Origin: Granulicella sp. S190
GTDB lineage: Bacteria; Acidobacteriota; Terriglobia; Terriglobales; Acidobacteriaceae
Assembly: GCF_009766095.1 (NCBI RefSeq)
Contig: NZ_LMUD01000002.1
Coordinates: 432,877 to 496,876, forward strand
Length of the DNA stretch: 64,000 nt
Direction: 5' to 3'
Below the pieces are notes generated by a model that was given only the letters and a program-made list of their open reading frames with translations, had not been told where the DNA came from and did no database searches. Of this stretch, positions 55,101 through 63,938 are shown piece after piece. The translations under genes and the position numbers were made by a program. Every line of letters starts with the position of its first letter. Positions within the stretch are counted from its first letter, which is position 1.

Positions 55101-58100
55101 ATGCGTTTCCCTCGTTCTCTCTCATTGCCGAAGCCGTGGGCCTCCGCCTTCGCAAACACTGTCGCTGGCCAGTCTACTGACCTCTCACCCCGCCACATCG
55201 TCTGCTATCTGGTTGCTGTTCTCGTTCTTTTGATTCCAGCCACCGTCGTAGCGCAACAGTCCAGCGCGATCAATGGCGCGGTCACAGATCCAAGCGGAGC
55301 AGCGATCCAAAATGCCAAGGTAACGCTCGCCAACACGGCGCAGGGAACGAGCCTCACCGCGATCACCAACACTGCAGGGGAGTACTCTCTTCCCGGCCTC
55401 GAAGCAGGAACCTACAACCTTGAAATCACTGCGACAGGGTTCCAGAAGTTCGCAGCAACTGGCATTATCGTGCGCGTCTCCCGCAAGGAGAGAGTGGACG
55501 CACAACTCACAGTCGGCAGCACCACCACCGAAGTTCAGGTAAGCGGCAGCGACCTCGGCGTCGTACAGACAGAGTCGCCTGAAGTCTCATTCACCATCAC
55601 CGGAAAGCAGATCACGCAGCTGGTTCTGAACGGCCGTAACTTCAGCCAGCTCGTCACGCTCTCTCCCGGTGTCGTCAACCAAACCGGACAGGACGAAGGC
55701 GAGACGGGTGTCGCGGGTAGCGTCGAATACAGCATGAACGGCGGTCGCCCGCAGTACAACAACTGGGAGCTCGACGGCGCGAGCATCATGGACAACGGCA
55801 GCAACACCACCCTCAACGTCTATCCCAACGTTGACGCCATCGCCGAGACTCAGGTACTCACCTCTAACTACGGCGCGCAATACGGACGCAACGCATCCGG
55901 CACCGTGCAGGCGCAGACGAAGTCCGGAACCGACCGTCTTCATGGCGATGTGTTCGAGTTTCTTCGTAACGATGCCTTCAACGCAAGAAACTACTTCGCG
56001 CAGTCCGTCCCTACCTACAAAAAACATGACTACGGCTTCACCATCGGCGGCCCCGTTTACATCCCCAACTTCTACACTCCCGCGGTGCGCAAGACCTTCT
56101 TCTTCTACTCGCAGGAGTTTCGTCACGAAAACGTACCGGGCACTTACTTCAACCAACAGGTCCCTTCCGACGCCGAACGGACGGGAAATTTTTCTGATCT
56201 TTGTCCCGCCGCCGGCAGTGCTGTAGACACGGCAGACTTCCCTGACTGTCCAGTCAATCAGGCCACTGCTTCGTACTTCGCGAACAATCAAGTCCCAGTC
56301 GATCCCAACGGTCAAGCTCTACTCGTCCTCATCCCCGCGGCGAATACAGGCTCCGGAACCTCATCCTTCTACGTAGCCTCTCCGTCGCAACTGACGACCA
56401 ACCGCGAGGAGCTCTTCCGCATCGATCAGGTCGTCAGCGAAAAACTACGCGGCTTCTATCGCTTCATCTACGATTCGTGGTCGACCGTCAGCACCCCTCC
56501 CACCTTCCAATCCGGCTCTTTCCCCACCGTTCAAAACAGCTTTGCCGGTCCCGGCATCGACATGGTGGCCAGCCTCACTTACGCCGCTTCTCCATCGCTG
56601 GTCAACGAGTTTGTGGCCGACTACACCACCGACCACATCACTCTCACCAACACCACGAAGAACATCGACCGTAGCAGCTTCGGTGGAAACGGATTCTTCG
56701 ACAATGGCTACGGCAACGTTCTGCCGTCCATCGCCGTCACGGGAAATGCTGCCTACGGTGGCGGATTCAACGTCAGCACCGGATACTTCCCCTGGCAGAA
56801 CTCGAACCCGACCTACAGCTATCGTGACGATCTCACCAAGACACTGAAGCGGCACACTCTCATCTTCGGTGCCAGCATGATTGCGGCGCAGAAGAACGAA
56901 CCCTCAACAGGCAACAACCAGGGAACCTTCAACTTCAGCAACTCTTCGGCCGTCACAACCGGCAACGCCTTCGCAGATCTGCTCACGGGACAAGTCGCAA
57001 AGTTCTCACAGACCTCCGCCCAGCCCAAGTACTACAACCGGTACAAGATCGTAGAGCCTTACATTCAGGACAACTGGCGCATCACGCAGAAGCTGACTCT
57101 CAACATGGGCCTTCGCCTCAGCCTCTTCGGCACCTATCACGACATCAGCAACCAGTCCGGCAACTTTGAACCAGGCACGTGGCAGGCCTCTGCCGCGCCC
57201 ACCATCGACGTAGATGGATCCATCACAGGACAGCAAGGAGCCCTGGTCCCAGGATCAGGAAATATCTTCAACGGCGTTGTCTCCTGTGGTCTCAACGGCG
57301 TCTACGCCGGTTGCATGACAGGCCATCTCTTCAATCCCGCCCCTCGTCTCGGCTTCGCGTATGACGTCTTCGGTAATGGAAAACTCTCAGTCCGCGGCGG
57401 CTATGGCATCTACTTCGAACACACGAATGGAAACGAGAGCAACTCCGAAGCGTTGGAAGGCTCAGCACCCGTCGTGCAGACCCCGAGTAAGTACAACTTC
57501 ACCGGCTACGACAACGCAGGTGGTACCCAATTGGAGTTCCCACTTCAGGTATTCGCAATACCAACGCATGCAGTCTGGCCTTATGTGCAGCAATATAATC
57601 TTGCCGTTCAGGGCGAGCTCCCAAGCCACACCGTCTTGCAGGTTGCATACGTTGGCAGCGTCGGCAGGCATCTCCCGACCTGGTACGACCTCAACCAACT
57701 CAGACCGCTTACCTCGACACAGAACCCATACGGCCCGGGCCAGTCGATATCAGCGAATGACTGTAGCACGAGCACTGTGAATGGACAGGCGGTTACGGGA
57801 GATGTTCTAAACCGTCTTAGCGTCGCCTGCGGCAACTCCGCCGATCCATTCAGGCCATTCATCGGTCTCGATGGAATCAACAACGCCACCAACGTCGCCA
57901 CCTCACACTACGACGCATTGCAGATCGGGCTCAGCCGCTACTTCGGCGGCCTGAATGGTAGCGCGGCCTACACCTACGGTCACTCGATCGACGATGGTTC
58001 AAGCGGCGGCTATGGCTCCACTGAAGTCGTCAATAGTTACAATCTCAGACAGAGCAAAGCGAGTTCGGTCTTCGATGAGCGTCATATCTTCGAGGGCAGC

Positions 58101-58667
58101 CTCGTATACGATCTCCCCATCTTCATCAAGCCGGGTCTTATGCACTCGCTCCTCGGCGGATGGCAGATCTCTGACCTGACCACCTTTCAAACCGGCACGC
58201 CCTTCAGCGTGATCAACTTGATCAACGCCGACAATGCCGGAACCGGAAATTCTTTTGCAACCTCGCAGGGCAATTCGGTGCAGTCATATCCAGATATCGT
58301 TGGAAATATCCACGGTAAAGTCGATATCAGGCATCCCGCCGGACAGCAGGGGCCAAGGCTTTACAGTGTCGATGCCTTCACTGCGCCGCAGGGACTTACC
58401 TACGGCAACGCCGGAAGAAACGTGCTCAATCTTCCCTCTCGCACGAACTTCGATATGGGCGTCTTCAAAAACTTTGCCGTACGCGAAGGGATGCACTTCG
58501 AGTTCCGCACCGAGGCATTCAACGTCTTCAACCACACCCAATGGAGCACGATCAACTCCACCGCCGACTGCTACGGCTCCTCTGCTTGTTCCGCCGATGG
58601 CTTCCTGACCGCGACTGCAGCGCACAACGCGCGTATTCTGCAACTGGCAGGAAAGTTCGTCTTCTAA
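55101..58667 (+). CDS. Oar-like TonB-dependent receptor (amino-sugar locus)
   Basis: The ATG has GGAGG 9 nt upstream (1188 residues). An unusually long N-region (about 50 residues) precedes the cleavage site near TVVAQ. Domains are carboxypeptidase-regulatory-like (about 55-135; GAVTDPSGAAIQNAKVTLAN), plug-like (about 145-275; NGRNFSQLVTLSPGV, SMNGGRPQYNNWELDG) and a barrel ending AGKFVF. It should import an oligosaccharide across the outer membrane. The GH20 gene 70 bp downstream and the shared LacI operator point to GlcNAc/GlcN oligomers. It resembles the 35903-39622 receptor in layout but not closely in sequence. Confidence 0.9.
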   Translation: MRFPRSLSLPKPWASAFANTVAGQSTDLSPRHIVCYLVAVLVLLIPATVVAQQSSAINGAVTDPSGAAIQNAKVTLANTAQGTSLTAITNTAGEYSLPGLEAGTYNLEITATGFQKFAATGIIVRVSRKERVDAQLTVGSTTTEVQVSGSDLGVVQTESPEVSFTITGKQITQLVLNGRNFSQLVTLSPGVVNQTGQDEGETGVAGSVEYSMNGGRPQYNNWELDGASIMDNGSNTTLNVYPNVDAIAETQVLTSNYGAQYGRNASGTVQAQTKSGTDRLHGDVFEFLRNDAFNARNYFAQSVPTYKKHDYGFTIGGPVYIPNFYTPAVRKTFFFYSQEFRHENVPGTYFNQQVPSDAERTGNFSDLCPAAGSAVDTADFPDCPVNQATASYFANNQVPVDPNGQALLVLIPAANTGSGTSSFYVASPSQLTTNREELFRIDQVVSEKLRGFYRFIYDSWSTVSTPPTFQSGSFPTVQNSFAGPGIDMVASLTYAASPSLVNEFVADYTTDHITLTNTTKNIDRSSFGGNGFFDNGYGNVLPSIAVTGNAAYGGGFNVSTGYFPWQNSNPTYSYRDDLTKTLKRHTLIFGASMIAAQKNEPSTGNNQGTFNFSNSSAVTTGNAFADLLTGQVAKFSQTSAQPKYYNRYKIVEPYIQDNWRITQKLTLNMGLRLSLFGTYHDISNQSGNFEPGTWQASAAPTIDVDGSITGQQGALVPGSGNIFNGVVSCGLNGVYAGCMTGHLFNPAPRLGFAYDVFGNGKLSVRGGYGIYFEHTNGNESNSEALEGSAPVVQTPSKYNFTGYDNAGGTQLEFPLQVFAIPTHAVWPYVQQYNLAVQGELPSHTVLQVAYVGSVGRHLPTWYDLNQLRPLTSTQNPYGPGQSISANDCSTSTVNGQAVTGDVLNRLSVACGNSADPFRPFIGLDGINNATNVATSHYDALQIGLSRYFGGLNGSAAYTYGHSIDDGSSGGYGSTEVVNSYNLRQSKASSVFDERHIFEGSLVYDLPIFIKPGLMHSLLGGWQISDLTTFQTGTPFSVINLINADNAGTGNSFATSQGNSVQSYPDIVGNIHGKVDIRHPAGQQGPRLYSVDAFTAPQGLTYGNAGRNVLNLPSRTNFDMGVFKNFAVREGMHFEFRTEAFNVFNHTQWSTINSTADCYGSSACSADGFLTATAAHNARILQLAGKFVF

Positions 58668-58737
58668 CCCGTACGGTGTCTTGGAAAGCAGCCGCCGAAC
58701 GACATCAGAGTAATCCCGTTATTGGAGGCGATTCAGA

Positions 58738-60771
58738 ATGCCGTCTGTCCGCACATTGCCCGCTGTCTTCACCTTTGCTCTGCTCTTTGCAAACGTACTT
58801 CTACCGGCCCAGACTCCGCTAGACATCATGCCGCTCCCGGCCCACGCAATCGTCGGGACAGGCAGCCTGACCCTCGACGGTAGTTTTCAGATTGCAATCG
58901 AGGGCTACACGGAGCCGCGTCTCGAACGTGCGCGGGATCGCTTTCTCACGAACCTCAACAGCAAGACCGGTATTCCGTTTCGACTCGCTCCAGCAGGGCG
59001 ACCAACACTCATCATAAAAACCGGCGGCCCATCAAAGCCGGTCCAGCAACTCGGGGAAGACGAGTCCTACCATCTTGAGATTTCAACTTCTCAGGCAATC
59101 CTCACTGCGCCAACCCCGCTTGGCACCCTGCACGGCCTGCAGACCTTTCTTCAACTGGTAAAGCCAAAGCCGCAGGGCTTTGCTGTTGTCTCGGCTACCA
59201 TCGACGACACTCCTCGATTCCCCTGGCGGGGGCTCATGATCGACGTAGGCCGTCACTTCATGCCACTCGGCGTCATCCGTCAAACCCTCGATGGAATGGA
59301 GGCTGTGAAGTTGAATGTCTTTCACTGGCATCTCTCGGAAGACCAGGGCTTTCGCGTTGAAAGCAAGCTTTACCCGTTTCTGCAGCAGAAGGGATCAGAC
59401 GGAAACTACTACACGCAGGACCAGGTTCGGGACATCATCGCCTACGCACGCGACCGCGGCATCCGGGTCATTCCGGAGTTCGACATGCCGGGCCACGCCA
59501 CGTCGTGGTTCGTCGGCTACCCTAACCTCGCCAGCGGCAAAGGGCCATACTCCATCGAACGGAAGTGGGGTGTATTCGACCCTGCGATGGATCCGACCCG
59601 CGAAAGCACCTACGAGTTCCTTGATCGCCTTTTAGGAGAGATGACGGCGCTCTTTCCCGATCCCTACTTCCATATCGGCGGCGACGAGTGTAACGGAAAA
59701 GAGTGGGACGCGAACCCACGCATCCAGCAGTACATGCACCAGCACGGCCTCAAGGATGACGCAGCCCTGCAAGCCTACTTTACAGGCCGCGTTCAACGAC
59801 TGGTGACGAAACGCGGCAAGGTCACCGTTGGCTGGGATGAAGTGCTGCAGCCTGACACTCCGAAGGACGTTGTCATTCAATCATGGAGAGGCGCGGACTC
59901 ACTCGCGCAAGCAGCACAGCGCGGTAACCGCGGCATCCTCTCCGCCGGTTATTACATTGACCTCAATCAACCCGCATCCCAGCACTACGCCGTCGACCCG
60001 CTCGCCGATGCTGCTGCAAAACTGACCCCTGAGCAGCAAAGCAATATCCTCGGCGGAGAGGCGACCATGTGGTCGGAGTACGTCACGCCCGAAAGTATCG
60101 GTGGCCGCATCTGGCCACGCACCGCAGCTATCGCGGAGCGGCTATGGTCTCCAAAGCAAGTAGCTGATGTCGACTCGATGTATCGAAGGCTGGCAATTGT
60201 CTCGAACGATCTCGAATACAGCGGTCAGACCTATGAAGCGATGAGAGAACAGATGCTGCGCCGCATGGTCGAAACTCCTGAGATCACCCCACTGAAGGTT
60301 CTCGCAAGTGTCGTCGAGCCGCCCAAGGAATACGCGCGCGAGTCGTTGGCCAGCTACGACAGCTTCACTCCACTCAATAAGATGGTCGACGCAGTGCCCG
60401 CCGAAAGTGATCGCGCTCGAGAGTTCCATCATCTGGCCCAGGCGATTGCAGAAGGAAAGGCTACCTCGGAGCAGTGGCAACAGGCTCGCGAGTGGCTCAT
60501 CCTCTGGCGTGACAATGATGCAACGCTGCAACAGGTCTTGCCACTGTCTTCAATCACCTCAGAGCTGGAGCCGGTCTCACACTCCCTCTCCCTGACTGCA
60601 ACCATTGGCCTGTCGAGCCTGGACTCTCTTCAGACTCACAAACCAGTAAGCGCCTCCGTCCGGCAGGAACAACTCACCTTCTTGAAATCTGCGGAGGCTC
60701 CGCAAGCCGTTCTTCTGGACATGGTCGTGCCATCGGTCGAACTGCTGTTACAGGCAACGAAGACCGAATGA
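58738..60771 (+). CDS. Secreted GH20 beta-N-acetylhexosaminidase
   Basis: The ATG has GGAGG upstream (677 residues) and a signal peptide (ending LLPAQ). An N-terminal GH20b domain (about 30-155) precedes the TIM barrel (about 160-500). It carries FHWHLSEDQGFRVE, PEFDMPGHATSW and the catalytic Asp316-Glu317 in GGDECNGKEW, and WSEYVTPE. Asp316 orients the substrate N-acetyl group and Glu317 is the general acid in family GH20. A C-terminal helical region follows. It removes terminal GlcNAc or GalNAc from chitooligosaccharides or glycans. Pairing with the GH2 enzyme would let the cell use both acetylated and deacetylated ends. Confidence 0.95.
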   Translation: MPSVRTLPAVFTFALLFANVLLPAQTPLDIMPLPAHAIVGTGSLTLDGSFQIAIEGYTEPRLERARDRFLTNLNSKTGIPFRLAPAGRPTLIIKTGGPSKPVQQLGEDESYHLEISTSQAILTAPTPLGTLHGLQTFLQLVKPKPQGFAVVSATIDDTPRFPWRGLMIDVGRHFMPLGVIRQTLDGMEAVKLNVFHWHLSEDQGFRVESKLYPFLQQKGSDGNYYTQDQVRDIIAYARDRGIRVIPEFDMPGHATSWFVGYPNLASGKGPYSIERKWGVFDPAMDPTRESTYEFLDRLLGEMTALFPDPYFHIGGDECNGKEWDANPRIQQYMHQHGLKDDAALQAYFTGRVQRLVTKRGKVTVGWDEVLQPDTPKDVVIQSWRGADSLAQAAQRGNRGILSAGYYIDLNQPASQHYAVDPLADAAAKLTPEQQSNILGGEATMWSEYVTPESIGGRIWPRTAAIAERLWSPKQVADVDSMYRRLAIVSNDLEYSGQTYEAMREQMLRRMVETPEITPLKVLASVVEPPKEYARESLASYDSFTPLNKMVDAVPAESDRAREFHHLAQAIAEGKATSEQWQQAREWLILWRDNDATLQQVLPLSSITSELEPVSHSLSLTATIGLSSLDSLQTHKPVSASVRQEQLTFLKSAEAPQAVLLDMVVPSVELLLQATKTE

Positions 60772-60849
60772 CACGCGCCGTAAAATAAATCCAGAAACGG
60801 TGGCGTATCTTTCACACCTCAAAAATGCGTTGTCAACGCACCATCTTTA

Positions 60850-60920
60850 CCACGCATTCCACCACGTTCACACCAGCAAAAAACCACGTCCAAACACTCG
60901 TTTTTCGCAAAATCCCCTGC
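60850..60920 (-). repeat. Interspersed repeat, left copy of an inverted pair
   Basis: Read on the minus strand this block matches 61821-61891 on the plus strand at 64 of 71 positions; similarity extends about 15 bp beyond on each side. It has a TTTTTTGCTGG-type low-complexity flavour and is not translated into a plausible protein. Confidence 0.85.
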
Positions 60921-60942
60921 AAAAAACCACAAACGCCTTCGC

Positions 60943-60973
60943 AAAAAAAAGTATGACGCAAGTTTCAGCGTCA
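60943..60973 (-). terminator. Rho-independent terminator after the two small minus-strand genes
   Basis: On the minus strand a 6-bp stem (TGACGC / GCGTCA, 8-nt loop) is followed after two bases by eight T. It lies 12 bp after the stop of the 59-residue gene. Confidence 0.75.
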
Positions 60974-60984
60974 CAGAAAACGAA

Positions 60985-61164
60985 TTACTCGTTAGCGATG
61001 ATCTCGCGGAGTTCGGCGATGTGCTGCTTGAGTTTAGAGATCCTGCTGGGCCACGCGCCTTCAATAGGATCGGGATAGGGCTCTCCCGCAGCGTATCTCT
61101 TCTCGGCTTCGGCAAGTCCCATGGTCAAGTGGTCCAGTCGCTCCTGGAGGGTAGGGCCATTCAT
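60985..61164 (-). CDS. Small coiled-coil protein, unknown function
   Basis: The 59-residue product (ATG at 61164; a GTG at 61188 is possible) is highly charged and helical (LQERLDHLTMGLAEAEKRY, SRISKLKQHIAELREII). It has no signal peptide and no recognised domain. It lies 46 bp after the secreted-protein gene and is followed by a terminator, so the two small genes form an operon. The pair is bracketed by the inverted repeat. Confidence 0.6.
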   Translation of the reverse strand: MNGPTLQERLDHLTMGLAEAEKRYAAGEPYPDPIEGAWPSRISKLKQHIAELREIIANE

Positions 61165-61210
61165 GATCAAAAGCCTATCACTATGCACGGCGGCCTGAAA
61201 GAGGATGCTC

Positions 61211-61738
61211 TTATCTTGAAATTATGAAGGATTTGAGGTGGGTGCCGTCGTAGTAGAACTGACTGGCTGGGCCCGCAAGCTTCTCATAAATAAAGGACTC
61301 GCGGGAGATGGAAGCTTTGGTACCGTCGATGCCCATGTAGTGGCCGGGATGAATCTTCCAGACGACCATTGGAGAGGTGATTTGCGTGGGTGGAACGACT
61401 ATTTCGCTGGCCGGCGCGTCTTTTCTGAGGTAGACGAGGGTTAGCTTTTCGGTGAGGTTTTGATCTGTGCCGTTTCGTTGGATAAGTGCCACTAAATAGG
61501 AGGGTTTGCCTTTGGGGTAGAAGTCGCCGGAGGTGATTCCGGGGCACTCGCCGGGGTGCTTTACCTTCCAGGATTGAAGGTCGGCGGCTGGTAAGTCGTT
61601 TGGTTGGAGGATGTTCCAGTTGTCTTGTTCTACGGTGGAGCGGAGGGATTGGGGTAGGTTGCTAAAGCATTCCTGGGCATGACTTAGTGACGGGAGGGAG
61701 AGGGTTAGTGCGAGGAGGGTCCCTTTGGTAAGGCTCAT
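61211..61738 (-). CDS. Secreted protein of unknown function
   Basis: The 175-residue protein has a signal peptide (1-21, ending LSHAQ) and then two Cys (QECFS and GECPG). A beta-rich body contains YLVALIQRNG, LVYLRKDAP and VWKIHPGHYMGIDG. The order suggests a small periplasmic beta domain. I do not recognise the family. The ribosome-binding site is weak. The gene is read towards the 59-residue gene and the terminator. Confidence 0.7.
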   Translation of the reverse strand: MSLTKGTLLALTLSLPSLSHAQECFSNLPQSLRSTVEQDNWNILQPNDLPAADLQSWKVKHPGECPGITSGDFYPKGKPSYLVALIQRNGTDQNLTEKLTLVYLRKDAPASEIVVPPTQITSPMVVWKIHPGHYMGIDGTKASISRESFIYEKLAGPASQFYYDGTHLKSFIISR

Positions 61739-61820
61739 AGGACTAGCTTTACCTCTCGCGGGTGGTTTAGCGATACGACGTTTAGGGGATTATTTATTTG
61801 ATGGTGAAGGTGGTGTTTTT

Positions 61821-61891
61821 GCTGGGGATTTTGCGAAAAGTGCGTGTTTCGACATGGTTTTTTGCTGGTGGGAACGTGGTGGAATGCGTGG
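61821..61891 (+). repeat. Interspersed repeat, right copy of an inverted pair
   Basis: This is the plus-strand partner of 60850-60920, with 64 of 71 matching positions. It lies 83 bp upstream of the minus-strand start at 61738, so an almost 1-kb two-gene cassette sits between the arms. Confidence 0.85.
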
Positions 61892-61968
61892 CTGACGTGG
61901 TGTTTAGGCAGCGCTTATTTTGGAGCTAAAAATGTGCCACGTTTTGACTATTTATTTTTGACGCCTTC

Positions 61969-62184
61969 TTGTTTCGGGAGATGAGGGACGGCGGGGCGGA
62001 AGTTGAGGACGTTAGCCGAAGAGGCTGGACGGTTACGTCCCCCGATCTAGACGACAAGGCGAAGATGTACCCGTGGACCTACTTTCAACTCCTGCGCGTC
62101 CACGATGGCAAGATAGTGGAGCATTGGGATCAGGAGAGGAATGGGTACACCTGTTCGACTGTCACGCTCTTACGAGGGTTGTGA
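61969..62184 (+). pseudogene. Remnant of a SnoaL-like/NTF2-fold gene
   Basis: The 71-residue frame contains FQLLRVHDGKIVEHWDQE, the typical C-terminal strand motif of SnoaL-like polyketide-cyclase or NTF2-fold proteins. These normally have about 110-150 residues. The N-terminal half is missing and no start with a ribosome-binding site is present, so this is probably a decayed fragment beside the repeat. Confidence 0.55.
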
Positions 62185-62238
62185 GGTCGATCCACATTGG
62201 CGGAGGCGCACGGAGGGTTTTTACGGAAGAGGGAAGAT

Positions 62239-62292
62239 GGTTCGCGCCTTCGCGCGAATGCCCACATCTCAAAATCGAGATATGGGGCACCC
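62239..62292. repeat. REP-like hairpin repeat, copy 1
   Basis: CCCACATCTC (62261-62270) pairs with GAGATATGGG (62277-62286), 9 of 10 matches, with a 6-nt loop. The flanking GGTTCGCGCC arm is shared with copy 2 at 63693-63743. A partial third copy of the left arm (GGTTCGTGCTTTCGCACG) starts at 62328. Confidence 0.8.
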
Positions 62293-62381
62293 AGTAGCTA
62301 GATGGGGCCACCCGCAGGTAGAGAGAGGTTCGTGCTTTCGCACGCGATTTTGTATCGATGGGAAGTGGAAGGCTGCCCGAG

Positions 62382-63503
62382 CTATCTTGGACGTGCTTCC
62401 GCATGGGGTTGCGGCTGCCGTTGTTGTAGTTGCTGTTGCTGCTGGGTATGGCGTTGTTCCATCTGCTGAGTCTGCTGCTGGTGTTGCTGTTCGACCTGCT
62501 GTTTTCTCGCATCGCTCGCGTTCTTTTGTGCGAGCTGTTGATGTTGTGCTTCCTGCTTTTGCTGAAGCTGCTGGTGTTCCTGGTTCTGCTTTGCGATCAG
62601 CTTAGCCTGCTGTTGCTGATACTTTTGATCGAGTTTGGCATTGCCTGTATTGGGTGGTGCAGGTGCCTGGTGGGGTTGTAGCTCGCTCGCGTGCGCTGGA
62701 TTCACGGAACGAGAGTCGGGGGTTGCGGGCCGAGCTTCTGCGTTAGGACGGTTGGCTGGCGGGTGATAGGGGGCGCCGGCTTCGTGAGCTGCGACGACTC
62801 CCTGTCCGCTGAACTGCGTGGGCCTGGCGGTCGCGGCGATGGGCGGCTTGCCCTGATTGACCGAGGCGCGAAGCTGCGGATTGGAGCGCGCGGTCTGGAC
62901 GTGCTGCACCTGAGCCTGCACGGGTGGGATGTGCCGCTCCTGCGCTATCGCTTCCTGTTGTGAGGTAGCACGTGCCTCGATGCCGCCATTGCCGCCGTTG
63001 TAGCTGACGCGGTTGATGATGGTGGTGTTGTGAACGATGGTGGTGTTGTAGGTGTTGTGAATGTTTACGATGTTCACGTTATTGACGGTGCGGTTGTAGA
63101 AGAAGTGTCCGCCATCCCATCGGCCGCCCTCATAGCCGTCGCCGAAGTAGCCGAAGCCGTAGCTGATGCCTCCGTAGAAGCCAACGTGGGGACCCCAGTA
63201 CCCGGTATGAAAGAGGTATGCTCCGTCGCCCCATCCCCAGTAGCCGGGGGTCCAGAGATAGCCGACCTCGGGGGCCTCGACCCAGGTGCCGGGTACCCAG
63301 TAGTAGTCGCCGTTGTCGTTGTCCCAGGCCCAGTAGCCGGGGGTCCAAATATATCCATCGCCGGGGCAGAGTGGCTGCTCGTAGACGGGGAGCGCTGGTG
63401 GCCCAAAGGAGACGGAGATGTCGACCTGCGCGAGTGCGGAAGAGGAGACGACCATCAAGAGAAGGGCTAGTAACAGATGCCGAATGGAAGGTTTCGTGCA
63501 CAT
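62382..63503 (-). CDS. Secreted YXWGXW-repeat protein with Gln/His-rich tail
   Basis: The ATG at 63503 has AGGAG 8 nt upstream (373 residues); the open frame to 63839 runs through the repeat and was not used. After the signal peptide (ending ALAQ) come several repeats of the YXWGXW type (GYIWTPGYWAWD, YYWVPGTWVE, YLWTPGYWGWG, FHTGYWGPH). An Asn/Ile-rich stretch (about 150-185) and a disordered Pro/Ala region follow. The last 100 residues or so are dominated by Gln (QQQQAK, QQKQEAQHQQLAQK). These are exported, probably envelope-associated structural proteins; no enzymatic role is known. Confidence 0.8.
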   Translation of the reverse strand: MCTKPSIRHLLLALLLMVVSSSALAQVDISVSFGPPALPVYEQPLCPGDGYIWTPGYWAWDNDNGDYYWVPGTWVEAPEVGYLWTPGYWGWGDGAYLFHTGYWGPHVGFYGGISYGFGYFGDGYEGGRWDGGHFFYNRTVNNVNIVNIHNTYNTTIVHNTTIINRVSYNGGNGGIEARATSQQEAIAQERHIPPVQAQVQHVQTARSNPQLRASVNQGKPPIAATARPTQFSGQGVVAAHEAGAPYHPPANRPNAEARPATPDSRSVNPAHASELQPHQAPAPPNTGNAKLDQKYQQQQAKLIAKQNQEHQQLQQKQEAQHQQLAQKNASDARKQQVEQQHQQQTQQMEQRHTQQQQQLQQRQPQPHAEARPR

Positions 63504-63692
63504 GATGTTTGCTCCTGTGAGACTAGCGTTGCCTTTATGAACAGACGGATCGAGTTTTAGTTGTTGCTTCTTTTCGCTGGAATAGAAGTTGGAGGAGGGA
63601 TGTGGTGCGGAGGTGGGCGGCGGATGGTTCCTCTGGGTACTCCTCAGCGGATTGCTATCTGGCCCGGGGAGGAGTTTAGCACGGTGGGGTGG

Positions 63693-63743
63693 GGTTCGCG
63701 CCTCGCACGAATGCCCACATCTCAAGATCGAGATACGGGCACC
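63693..63743. repeat. REP-like hairpin repeat, copy 2
   Basis: CCCACATCTC (63714-63723) pairs with GAGATACGGG (63730-63739), 8-9 of 10 pairs with a 6-nt loop. It has the same left arm as copy 1. The two copies flank the YXWGXW gene in the same orientation. Confidence 0.8.
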
Positions 63744-63793
63744 AAGGGCCAGAGGTGGCCATGCGCCTACTCGTAGTTCCCTTTGCTGTGCCC

Positions 63794-63836
63794 TTGACAT
63801 CCTCCCGCACGCTTGATACGAAAGTATCGTCGATAC
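63794..63836 (+). promoter_or_regulatory. Putative promoter overlapped by alternating palindrome arms
   Basis: TTGACA (63794-63799) is followed by three alternating arms: GATAC (63815), GTATC (63824) and GATAC (63832). Spacers are GAAA and GTC, so two overlapping inverted repeats share the middle arm. They cover the expected -10 position. A repressor site controlling the gene at 63939 is plausible. Confidence 0.5.
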
Positions 63837-63938
63837 CATTGTCCGATTGTTTTCCTCCCTCCCCTCTGGCTTAATTGCAATCGTTCCAGACGCACGTTAG
63901 ACCGGGCCTGAAACTTTCTTTGTGAAGGAGAACGCATC

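Noticed and set aside
60800-61078. 92-residue plus-strand frame rich in His, Lys and Thr
   Set aside because: It is a translation of the interspersed repeat and of the antisense of the 59-residue gene.
63504-63839. N-terminal extension of the YXWGXW gene to 63839
   Set aside because: The extension translates the REP-like hairpin and intergenic DNA; the ATG at 63503 has a good ribosome-binding site and a signal peptide.
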